From: Thiodiazotropha sp040793985
Lineage (GTDB): Bacteria > Pseudomonadota > Gammaproteobacteria > Chromatiales > Chromatiaceae
DNA: 64,000 nucleotides
Assembly (NCBI GenBank): GCA_040793985.1
Contig: JBFNJI010000046.1
Span: 1 to 64,000 of the forward strand
Reading direction: 5' to 3'
Both the position numbers and the translations under genes were made by a program. Under the pieces are notes generated by a model. It did not search any database, was not told where the DNA came from, and saw nothing but the letters and a program-made list of their open reading frames with translations. Below, piece by piece: positions 35,008 to 42,509 of the stretch (its first letter is position 1; every line of letters begins with the position of its first letter).

Positions 35008-35457
35008 ATGAGTGGAAGCCTGAGCGAGACCTTCTTCCGCCCTGACGAGCTTGCCTGTGAGCGCCTGAATATTCCATCTTCGCTCTATAATCAGTGCCGG
35101 CTAATGTTGTCGCGTTGTCAGTACGAACATATCTTCATCCCTGTGCGAACCATGCAGATCCAGGCGGTGATCGATGAGGATGAGGTGATCTTTGTCGATA
35201 ATCAGGCCTATGCGGTTCGCAATGGTGAAGGCGGTAAGCTGATCCGGCTGGCCTGGAAATTTCGCCGGGATCTGGAGCGGGACAATATCACCGAACCTGC
35301 GCCCATTGATTTGATCTACTATGATGACCAGGCCCGAGAGCTGCATACTCGATTAATCGGCGACTTTAAAAAGGCCCTTGATATCATGGAAGTACGCTTC
35401 AGAGAGAACGGCTGTGAGGCGCGCGTTAAGCGGGTACTGCCGTTTCCGAAGCAATAG
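35008..35457 (+). CDS. Hypothetical protein, 149 aa
   Basis: A soluble alpha/beta protein. Strong strands: YEHIFIPVRTMQIQAVIDED, EVIFVDNQAYAVRNGEGGKL, then IRLAWKFRRDL and a helical C-terminus (DFKKALDIMEVRFRENGCEA). No motif recognised. The ATG at 35008 is in frame with a TTG at 35002; neither has a clear RBS. It lies just 19 bp after the gene at 34686 and converges on cbbO. Confidence 0.72.
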   Translation: MSGSLSETFFRPDELACERLNIPSSLYNQCRLMLSRCQYEHIFIPVRTMQIQAVIDEDEVIFVDNQAYAVRNGEGGKLIRLAWKFRRDLERDNITEPAPIDLIYYDDQARELHTRLIGDFKKALDIMEVRFRENGCEARVKRVLPFPKQ

Positions 35458-35638
35458 ACCTAAAGGCATTGAAATGACAGCGACGGGCAGAGGTGGGGCA
35501 GAGTCCGAGCCTGCGTTTTGCCTGCTTGGGAAGGTATCCGGCCTTGCAAGAATCTGTCTGAAGTCGGTGCAATTTCATTGGGCACTGCGCTCAACCAGCA
35601 ACGGCGCTTCTGAATAAACTCGCTATGGCATTGGAAGC

Positions 35639-38029
35639 TTAGCCGGTCAATGCAGCGAAAACACTCGGTAATCTCTCGGGTAGACGCTCCACATTGTCTA
35701 CGATGGAGTAGCCGTTTTCGCCGAAGATCCTCGCCACGTAGCGGTCCGCATTGGGATCCAGGGTCAGGCAGTAGGTGTAGACACCCTGCATGGCCAGGTC
35801 CTCCACAGCCTTCTTGGCGTCGTGGCGCAGATACTGTGGATCCCGTTCATCGATATCGGCCGGTTCACCATCGGTAACGAGCAACACCAGGCGTTTCTGC
35901 GCATTCTGCTGGGTCAGGTGCCAGCCGGCATGACGCAGGGCGGCACCCATACGGGTGGAAAGGCCACCCTTCATGCCGGCCATACGCGATTTGGCTTCGT
36001 CATCGTAGGTTTGCTCGAAATCCTTGAAGCGGTAGTACTGCACGTCGTGACGGCCGTCTGAGGCAAAACCGTGTACTGCAAAGTTGTCGCCGATGGAGTC
36101 GATGGCCCAGGAGAGCAGGCCGGCCGACTCGCGTGTGAGATCCAGGATGCTGTCTTGATCCTCGTAACCCTCTTCACCTTCGGCGATATCGCCGATCTTC
36201 TCATTGGTTGATTCGGAGAGGTCGAGCAGCAGCACAATCGACAGATCGCGTATGTGGCGTGTGATGCGAATATTGATCCGCGGATCTGGCATAACCCCGC
36301 GACGGATATCGATCATCGCCCGAATCGCCGCGTTCAGATCCAGCTCCTCGCCTTCCTCGTAGCCGCGACGACGTACGATACCCTGCGGTTGGAGTGCATC
36401 GATCAGGTGGCGGATGCGCGAGGCGATCGGCTTATGTTTGGTCAGGATCTCATCCATGATTTCGGGATCGCCAACACCCTGTCTGCGCTCGATCACCGTG
36501 GCCCAGTCGGGTCGTGCGAGCTGTACGTGGTAGTCCCACTCGTTGTAGTGGTAGGGGGCGGAGACCGGCTCGACGCCCTCGCTCTCGTTCCAGCTCTTGG
36601 TGGTCTCCAGGTCATCCTCATAGGGGAACAGTTCGGATGAGAGCACAAGAATTTCGTCCGGGTTGTCGTGGGTCATCTCGGAATCGATCTCGTTGACGAA
36701 CTCCATGATATTGACATGTCGCCGTACCGTGCCGCGGGTTGCCGGCATGTAGTCGACACCCTGGGATTCGAACATGTTTTCAGAGAACTCCCAGAAGTAG
36801 CGGTTGTCATCCCGGTAGGGGATCGGCCATTCGCTGAGGATGCGCACGCTGGGTATCTTGGCGATCTCAACGATCCGGTTGTAGAAGTCGATACCGGCCA
36901 TCCAGGCCATCCGCGGGTTGTAGGGATCCTCCTCCAGTTGCGCATAGTAGTCGTCGGCAACCTGGTTGATGACCTCCAGTTCGTCACGATAGTCACGGTC
37001 CATGATCGCACGGGTGGTGCGCATCATCAGATCCATGGTTTCGTGGGGCTTGCCAAACTCGTCGTTCTCCCCCGGCTTGGCGGCGAAAAACTGCAGCCAG
37101 AGCTTTCGCAGACCTGGAAATTCGCTGTAGGCAAGGTACTCGACGCGGGCATCCTCGAAGAGTTCGATCATACGCATCTGCGCCTGGGAGAGCTGTTCGG
37201 CTGAGATCTGTTCGCGGGTGTAGACCATGTGCGCGGCCGCATGCGCCGCGGTTGCGCGGTAGATCTCCATGCCGTCGATACCTCGGAATGGATCGTAGGC
37301 GTCCGGCACGTGGATCTGGAAATCCTCGATATAGGGACGAATGCCCTGGCGCGATTCGAAGTCGCCGGCGGTGGGGCGCATGAAGAAGGCCCTGGCCCAG
37401 AGTGCCCGCAGGTAGAAGTTGAGTTTGCGCTGATTGTCGATAAAGAGAGTGCCACGCCTTTCCGACTGCAGAATAGAGCGGGATGATTCGGTCTGCAGAC
37501 CGAAATAGGCAAGTTGACCGTCGAGATCGCGCTGATGCGCCTGCGCACCCCACATGACCCAGCGGCGGAGCCCCCCCAGGGTCAGCTTGGAGAGCAGTTC
37601 GTCAAGATTTTCCATCATCGGGCGCAGACCGCGTGGGGCCTTGCCGGTCATCTGGTGCAGCAGTTTGAGGAAGCTGCGCATGACCTCGGCATCGCCAAGA
37701 CGGGAGGCTGCAAGCGGTAGGCTTGCCAAGATCATGGTGATGACACTGCCGGAGGTGTGGGAAGAGAGTTTCATCATCGCCTCGACGATATCGGGGATGA
37801 TGTCCTCGCCGACCTCCTTGGCAACACCCGGCATCTCCTGTACGTAGGTCAGAACCAGGTCCTGGCCGCGACCGAGGGTGCAGAAGGCACGCATGCCTTC
37901 GAGATAGTTCTGCAGGCCGCGTGGCGACATGACGCGTTGCGCCTCGTGGTAGGAGGATTCGAGCGCTTCGGCGTGCTCGTGATCGCCCTCTTCGAGACAG
38001 GTGACGTATTCTGAGAAATCGACACTCAT
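35639..38029 (-). CDS. cbbO: CbbO, VWA-domain RuBisCO activase subunit
   Basis: Adaptor of the CbbQO RuBisCO activase, which removes inhibitory sugar phosphates from form I RuBisCO. 796 residues: a large helical N-terminal part (about 1-560) and a C-terminal von Willebrand A domain (about 590-790) with the MIDAS motif DLSES near residue 601 (in LLLDLSESTNEKIG) and GLSTRMGAALRHAG. Matches the CbbO/NorD-like size and order. Transcribed after cbbQ, with 212 bp containing two hairpins between them. The GDEEAEEG-like acidic stretch (EGYEDQDSILD) interrupts the VWA domain, as in other CbbO proteins. Confidence 0.93.
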   Translation of the reverse strand: MSVDFSEYVTCLEEGDHEHAEALESSYHEAQRVMSPRGLQNYLEGMRAFCTLGRGQDLVLTYVQEMPGVAKEVGEDIIPDIVEAMMKLSSHTSGSVITMILASLPLAASRLGDAEVMRSFLKLLHQMTGKAPRGLRPMMENLDELLSKLTLGGLRRWVMWGAQAHQRDLDGQLAYFGLQTESSRSILQSERRGTLFIDNQRKLNFYLRALWARAFFMRPTAGDFESRQGIRPYIEDFQIHVPDAYDPFRGIDGMEIYRATAAHAAAHMVYTREQISAEQLSQAQMRMIELFEDARVEYLAYSEFPGLRKLWLQFFAAKPGENDEFGKPHETMDLMMRTTRAIMDRDYRDELEVINQVADDYYAQLEEDPYNPRMAWMAGIDFYNRIVEIAKIPSVRILSEWPIPYRDDNRYFWEFSENMFESQGVDYMPATRGTVRRHVNIMEFVNEIDSEMTHDNPDEILVLSSELFPYEDDLETTKSWNESEGVEPVSAPYHYNEWDYHVQLARPDWATVIERRQGVGDPEIMDEILTKHKPIASRIRHLIDALQPQGIVRRRGYEEGEELDLNAAIRAMIDIRRGVMPDPRINIRITRHIRDLSIVLLLDLSESTNEKIGDIAEGEEGYEDQDSILDLTRESAGLLSWAIDSIGDNFAVHGFASDGRHDVQYYRFKDFEQTYDDEAKSRMAGMKGGLSTRMGAALRHAGWHLTQQNAQKRLVLLVTDGEPADIDERDPQYLRHDAKKAVEDLAMQGVYTYCLTLDPNADRYVARIFGENGYSIVDNVERLPERLPSVFAALTG

Positions 38030-38090
38030 AACACAGTACTCGCTGGCTTCTTATAACCGTCCGTAAAGTTACCAATCGACAGTTGGCCAT

Positions 38091-38109
38091 GGTGCGGCAG
38101 GGCCGCACC
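38091..38109. repeat. Hairpin in the cbbQ-cbbO gap, GTAGGGTGCGG-type repeat
   Basis: Perfect 8-bp stem GGTGCGGC / GCCGCACC with a 3-base loop. On the minus strand the sequence reads GTAGGGTGCGGC, a form of an intergenic repeat known widely in proteobacterial genomes. It may act as a transcript stabiliser or weak attenuator before cbbO. Confidence 0.5.
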
Positions 38110-38191
38110 CTACCCATTCCACTCCGTTGAGGAGCAGGGGGTCGATCAACCGCTCAAGCCCGTAGGTTGGCTGGGCAGAGCGGTGTCAAAG

Positions 38192-38219
38192 GCGAATAGC
38201 TTCATTTGCATCTATTCGC
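38192..38219. repeat. Hairpin-forming intergenic repeat
   Basis: GCGAATAG / CTATTCGC, 8-bp stem with a 12-base loop, embedded in the repetitive phrase CATTTGCATCTATTCGCGTT, which is of a type seen as an intergenic repeat in proteobacteria. It sits 23 bp downstream of the cbbQ stop. Confidence 0.4.
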
Positions 38220-38241
38220 GTTCATTTGCGGACTTATACAA

Positions 38242-39048
38242 TCAAAAATAGGTATTCACCGCAGCGCTCAGGGTATCGCGCATATCCGGATCGTCGGTCA
38301 GCGGTGTCACCAGCGCCATCTGACAGGCGGATTGAGTGTCGATGCCCTTCGTGACCAGCTGCGCCGCGTAGACCAGAAGACGGGTTGACATGCCTTCATC
38401 CAATCCGTGTCCTTTCAGGTTGCGGGAGCGCTGGGCGATCTGCACCAGCTTCTCTGCGGTCTCCTGGTCGACGCCGCCTTCATGGGCCACGATTTCGGTC
38501 TCTACCGCGGTCTCCGGATAGTCGAAGTCCATGCCACCGAAACGCTGCTTGGTGGACTGTTTCAGATCCTTCATCAGAGACTGATAGCCCGGGTTGTAGG
38601 AGATAACGATCTGGAAGTCGGGATGAGCCTTTAACAACTCGCCCTTTTTCTCCAGCGGCAGTTCCCGGCGATGGTCGGTCAGGGGATGGATCACCACGGT
38701 GGTGTCCTGGCGTGCCTCGACCACCTCGTCGAGATAGCAGATGGCACCGATGCGGGCGGCCACGGTCAGGGGACCGTCCTGCCACTTGGTGCCGTTGATA
38801 TCGAGCAGGAAGCGACCGACCAGATCGGAGGCGGTCATGTCCTCGTTACAGGCGACGGTGATCAGCGGCTTCTGCAGCTTCCAGGCCATGTATTCGACGA
38901 AGCGGGACTTGCCGCAACCGGTAGGGCCCTTCAACATCACCGGCATACGAGCATCGTATGCGGCTTGATACATCTCAACCTCATTATGCACGGGGCGGTA
39001 ATAAGGCTCCTCTGTGATCGTGAATTGATCGCGGTCGATATCGCTCAT
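38242..39048 (-). CDS. cbbQ: CbbQ, AAA+ RuBisCO activase ATPase
   Basis: The ATPase half of the CbbQO activase. 268 residues of the MoxR/CbbQ AAA+ clade: Walker A GPTGCGKSRF near residue 41, Walker B CYLDEVVEA near 107, sensor 1 in QIVISYNPGYQSL, and arginine fingers in the QRFGGMDFDYP area. The ribosome-binding site GGAGAGGAAG stands directly before the ATG at 39048. Organised cbbS-cbbQ-cbbO with strong hairpins between cbbS and cbbQ. CbbQ rings load through CbbO onto RuBisCO. Confidence 0.96.
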   Translation of the reverse strand: MSDIDRDQFTITEEPYYRPVHNEVEMYQAAYDARMPVMLKGPTGCGKSRFVEYMAWKLQKPLITVACNEDMTASDLVGRFLLDINGTKWQDGPLTVAARIGAICYLDEVVEARQDTTVVIHPLTDHRRELPLEKKGELLKAHPDFQIVISYNPGYQSLMKDLKQSTKQRFGGMDFDYPETAVETEIVAHEGGVDQETAEKLVQIAQRSRNLKGHGLDEGMSTRLLVYAAQLVTKGIDTQSACQMALVTPLTDDPDMRDTLSAAVNTYF

Positions 39049-39070
39049 CTTCCTCTCCGGGTCTGCTAGG

Positions 39071-39165
39071 AGTTTTGAGTGTTGAATTATGGGTTTTTGA
39101 TTGTCTTTGTTTCACCACGCTGGGATCACACAAAAAGTAAAACCCATAACTCAAGACTGAAAACA
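39071..39165. repeat. Long imperfect inverted repeat between cbbS and cbbQ
   Basis: The left arm 39071-39097 (ending TTGAATTATGGGTTTT) pairs with 39139-39165 (AAAACCCATAACTCAA at its start) over 27 bp with about 4 mismatches. The 41-base loop contains no reading frame. It would form a large stem in the cbb mRNA. Confidence 0.6.
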
Positions 39166-39170
39166 GTTGC

Positions 39171-39204
39171 AAGGTCCCGCCCGCCGAACCGGGGGCGGGA
39201 CCTT
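39171..39204 (-). terminator. G/C-rich hairpin downstream of cbbS
   Basis: A perfect 12-bp stem AAGGTCCCGCCC / GGGCGGGACCTT with a 10-base loop, about 24 bp after the cbbS stop. No T tract follows, so it is probably an attenuator or mRNA 3' stabiliser that keeps cbbLS levels above cbbQO. Confidence 0.6.
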
Positions 39205-39227
39205 GTCCGCTAATTTCCCTTCAGAAA

Positions 39228-39584
39228 TTAAGCGGGTGTACCACGGTAGATAACCATGGAAGCACCGGCGCACTGGGCGTAGTTGTCCAGGCCCAGCAAA
39301 CGAACATGGTTGTTCGGATGGGCTTTGTGACAGGCTTCACACTCGGCCAGGATGGCATCTACGTCGGTCTCACCGAACATCGGCAGTTTCCACATGTACC
39401 AGTAGGAACCGGTGGCGTTCTGCGGCTCGGTGTGCTCGATGGAGGGGTTCCAGCCCTTGGAGACGATGAACTCGATCTGCTTGCGAATCTGATCGGCGTC
39501 CATGGCCGGCAGGTAGGAGAAGGTCTCGAACTTGCGGCTGGCAGTATCGGTAAGACTGGATTGATAGTCTTGCATTTCACTCAT
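39228..39584 (-). CDS. cbbS: RuBisCO small subunit, form IA
   Basis: 118 residues. Typical sequence: FETFSYLPAMDADQIRKQIE, then FIVSKGWNPSIEHTEP, YWYMWKLPMFGETDVDAILA, and a VRLLGLDNYAQCAG-type end. It supports the catalytic large subunit as L8S8. AGAGGA is nine bases before the ATG. The 81-bp gap to cbbL is free of hairpins, so the two are translated from one message. Confidence 0.98.
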   Translation of the reverse strand: MSEMQDYQSSLTDTASRKFETFSYLPAMDADQIRKQIEFIVSKGWNPSIEHTEPQNATGSYWYMWKLPMFGETDVDAILAECEACHKAHPNNHVRLLGLDNYAQCAGASMVIYRGTPA

Positions 39585-39665
39585 TGGTCTATTCCTCTAA
39601 ATGTCGAATTTGATTGGGTCGATTCACTGATGACCGGCAACCGCCGGTCATCAATTGACTGGCCA

Positions 39666-41084
39666 TTACTTATGGGAAACGTCCAGCTTGTCGACGGTAT
39701 CGAATTCGAACTTGATCTCTTTCCAGGTCTCCATAGCCGCTTTCAGCTCTGGGCTGGACTTGGCAGCGTTGGTAAGGATGTCCTTGCCTTCCTTCTCCAG
39801 CTCACGACCCTGGTTACGAGCCTCGACACAGGCCTCAACCGCAACACGGTTGGCAGCCGCGCCAGCCGCGTTGCCCCAGGGATGACCCAGGGTACCGCCA
39901 CCGAACTGCAGTACGGAATCGTCGCCGAAGATGCTGACCAGCGCAGGCATGTGCCATACGTGGATACCACCGGAAGCGACCGGCAGTACGCCAGGCATGG
40001 AGCCCCAGTCCTGATCGAAGAAGATACCGCGGCTGCGGTCTTCCTTGATGTAGCTGTCGCGCATGATGTCGATCCAGCCCAGGGTAGCGTCACGGTCGCC
40101 TTCCAGCTTACCGACAACGGTACCGGAGTGGAGGTGATCACCGCCGGAGAGACGCAGGGCCTTGGTCAGTACGCGGAAGTGGATACCGTGATGGGGGTTA
40201 CGGTCGAGAACCGCATGCATCGCACGATGGATGTGCAGCAGCATGCCGTTGTCACGACACCACTGGGCCAGACCGGTGTTGGCAGTGAAACCGCCGGTCA
40301 GGTAGTCGTGCATGATGATCGGTGCGCCCAGCTCTTTGGCGTACTCGGCACGTTTGTACATCTCTTCGGGGGTCGGCGCGGTTACGTTCAGGTAGTGACC
40401 CTTGCGCTCACCGGTTTCCGCCTCTGCCTTGTGGATGGCTTCAACAACGTAGTTGAAGCGCTCACGCCAGCGCATGAAAGGCTGGGAGTTGACGTTCTCG
40501 TCGTCCTTGGTGAAGTCAAGACCGCCGCGCAGACCTTCGTAGCAGGCGCGACCGTAGTTCTTGGCGGAGAGGCCCAGCTTGGGCTTGATGGTACAACCCA
40601 GCAGCGGACGACCGTACTTGTTCATCTTGTCGCGCTCGGACTGGATGCCGTGAGGCGGACCGTTACAGGTCATCACGTAGGCCAGCGGGAAGCGTACGTC
40701 TTCCAGACGCAGGGCACGCACGGCCTTGAAGCCGAATACGTTACCGACCAGGGAGGTAAATACGTTGACTACGGAGCCTTCCTCGAACAGATCGATCGGA
40801 TAAGCGATGAAGGCGTAGAAGCAGGTGTCGTCACCGGGGACGTCTTCAATGGCATAGGCGCGACCTTTGTAGTAGTCGAGGTCGGTCAGCAGATCGGTCC
40901 AAACGGTGGTCCAGGTACCGGTGGAAGACTCGGCAGCAACGGCTGCTGCGGCCTCTTCACGGGGTACACCAGGCTGCGGGACAACCTTGAAGCACGCCAG
41001 GATATCGGTGTCGGCCGGGGTATACTCCGGCATCCAGTATGTTTCGCGGTACTCTTTTACGCCCGCATCATATTTCTTGGCCAT
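39666..41084 (-). CDS. cbbL: RuBisCO large subunit, form IA
   Basis: Fixes CO2 onto ribulose 1,5-bisphosphate. 472 residues, form I, with the fold marks: YWMPEYTPADTDILACFKVV, GCTIKPKLGLSAKNYGR (catalytic Lys), GGLDFTKDDEN (carbamylated Lys, Asp and Glu metal ligands), RDNGMLLHIHRAMHAVLDR (His), HSGTVVGKLEGD and SGGIHVWHMP (loop 6 region). GGAGGA precedes the ATG. Divergent from cbbR, the usual arrangement for autotrophic proteobacteria. The CbbL sequence looks non-carboxysomal (form IA cytoplasmic type by gene order: no cso genes are present). Confidence 0.99.
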   Translation of the reverse strand: MAKKYDAGVKEYRETYWMPEYTPADTDILACFKVVPQPGVPREEAAAAVAAESSTGTWTTVWTDLLTDLDYYKGRAYAIEDVPGDDTCFYAFIAYPIDLFEEGSVVNVFTSLVGNVFGFKAVRALRLEDVRFPLAYVMTCNGPPHGIQSERDKMNKYGRPLLGCTIKPKLGLSAKNYGRACYEGLRGGLDFTKDDENVNSQPFMRWRERFNYVVEAIHKAEAETGERKGHYLNVTAPTPEEMYKRAEYAKELGAPIIMHDYLTGGFTANTGLAQWCRDNGMLLHIHRAMHAVLDRNPHHGIHFRVLTKALRLSGGDHLHSGTVVGKLEGDRDATLGWIDIMRDSYIKEDRSRGIFFDQDWGSMPGVLPVASGGIHVWHMPALVSIFGDDSVLQFGGGTLGHPWGNAAGAAANRVAVEACVEARNQGRELEKEGKDILTNAAKSSPELKAAMETWKEIKFEFDTVDKLDVSHK

Positions 41085-41253
41085 GTTAACGATTCCTCCA
41101 GATTTAGGATTGCGTTGCCTTGAAATACAGCTTGTGGAAAAAACTTTCCATGCTGCCAGTCAAAAAAAATCTTTGTCTAAATAACCTTAAACAAGGTGCA
41201 GGTAGTATAGGGGGGTAGGCGCTTATGTGAAGTCAGATCTTTTAATTGGAATC

Positions 41254-41269
41254 ATAAGGTAAAACTTAT
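41254..41269. promoter_or_regulatory. Candidate CbbR operator
   Basis: ATAAG-GTAAAA-CTTAT, a perfect palindrome with a 6-base spacer, in the 315-bp region between divergent cbbR and cbbL. LysR-type regulators commonly bind such interrupted palindromes. Position supports CbbR binding; not proven. Confidence 0.45.
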
Positions 41270-41399
41270 ATCATATGCAGGAGACGGATAAATTTCCTGA
41301 TAATTCCGTTTTATGGGCTCATGTCTGAAACAGAGATCGAGGTTGGGCGCCATGACGGGACCGTACCCGAGCGATTGAGCAAATGAGAGAAGGCTATTC

Positions 41400-42308
41400 A
41401 TGCACACAACTTTGAGGCAGATGCGGGTCTTCACCACTGTCGCCAGTCACCTGAACTTTACCCGTGCGGCACAGGAACTCCATCTCAGTCAGCCGGCGGT
41501 TTCGATGCAGGTCAAGCAGCTCGAGGAATCGGTGGGGCTTCCCCTGTTTGAGCATGCCGGCAAGAAGATCCAGCTCACCGAGGCCGGTAGAGAGATGTAT
41601 CAGTATGTGCGGACCATCTTCCAGACTTTCGAAGAGATGGAGGAGGTCTTGGATGCATTGAAGGGGCTGGATACGGGGCGCATCAATATTGCCGTGGCCA
41701 GCACGGTCAACTATTTTGCACCGAGACTGCTCGCCGGCTTCAGTCGCCAATATCCTGGGATCGACCTGAGCCTGGATGTCACCAACCGTGAACGGTTGAT
41801 GGGCCTGCTGAAGAACAACGAGATCGATGTCGTGCTGATGGGCTTGCCTCCGGAGGATATAGACCTGGTCTATGAGCCCTTCATGGAGAATCCGCTGGTG
41901 GTGATCGCGCCACCGGGGCATGCGCTGCAGCATGAGCGGAATATCCCGGCACAACGTCTGGCAGACGAGCTGTTCATCATGCGTGAGGAGGGTTCAGGCA
42001 CCCGGCTGGCCATGGAGCGTTTTTTCACTGAACAGTCGATCCCCCTCAGTACCGGGATGCAGATGACGCGAAACGAGGCCATCAAGCAGGCGGTACGTGC
42101 CGGCATGGGGTTGGGTGTGGTCTCCACCCACACCATCGAACTGGAGGTGGAGACCGGCCGCCTGGTGGTGCTTGACGTGGTTGGATTTCCCCTGCGGCGT
42201 CACTGGTACATGGTCTATCGCAAGGGCAAGCGGCTCTCGCCACCGGCCAGGGCCTTCCACGATTTTGTGTTGGCGCAGGCCCGGCATATCAGGCAGGAGC
42301 CCGTGTAA
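41400..42308 (+). CDS. cbbR: CbbR, LysR-type regulator of the cbb operon
   Basis: 302 residues: N-terminal LysR helix-turn-helix (RQMRVFTTVASHLNFTRAAQ, then ELHLSQPAVSMQVKQLEES), and a C-terminal periplasmic-binding-like effector domain (GRINIAVASTVNYFAPRLLA, DVVLMGLPPEDIDL, GSGTRLAMERFFTEQ). Diverges from cbbL, the standard position of CbbR. Activates RuBisCO expression in response to Calvin-cycle metabolites such as RuBP or NADPH in studied species. GAGAAGG precedes the ATG. Confidence 0.96.
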   Translation: MHTTLRQMRVFTTVASHLNFTRAAQELHLSQPAVSMQVKQLEESVGLPLFEHAGKKIQLTEAGREMYQYVRTIFQTFEEMEEVLDALKGLDTGRINIAVASTVNYFAPRLLAGFSRQYPGIDLSLDVTNRERLMGLLKNNEIDVVLMGLPPEDIDLVYEPFMENPLVVIAPPGHALQHERNIPAQRLADELFIMREEGSGTRLAMERFFTEQSIPLSTGMQMTRNEAIKQAVRAGMGLGVVSTHTIELEVETGRLVVLDVVGFPLRRHWYMVYRKGKRLSPPARAFHDFVLAQARHIRQEPV

Positions 42309-42509
42309 TCGTCGTTGATCCCACAGCTTCGCAGTATGACCGGGTCCGGTATCGGAATCCTTTGGGGCCCGCCTTGTTTATGGCTCAAGGGTTTATCGCC
42401 CATGGCATGCACGGACTTCCTGCTTGGGTTAAAATCAACTATTCAGCTCGAGCGTTGTCATAGCCAACCATGCAGCACCAATCTTTCACCGTTGTGAGGC
42501 CTCAAAAAA

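Noticed and set aside
39306..41123. 605-codon open frame antisense to cbbS/cbbL
   Set aside because: Shadow frame of highly expressed, codon-biased RuBisCO genes; no RBS and no recognisable protein.
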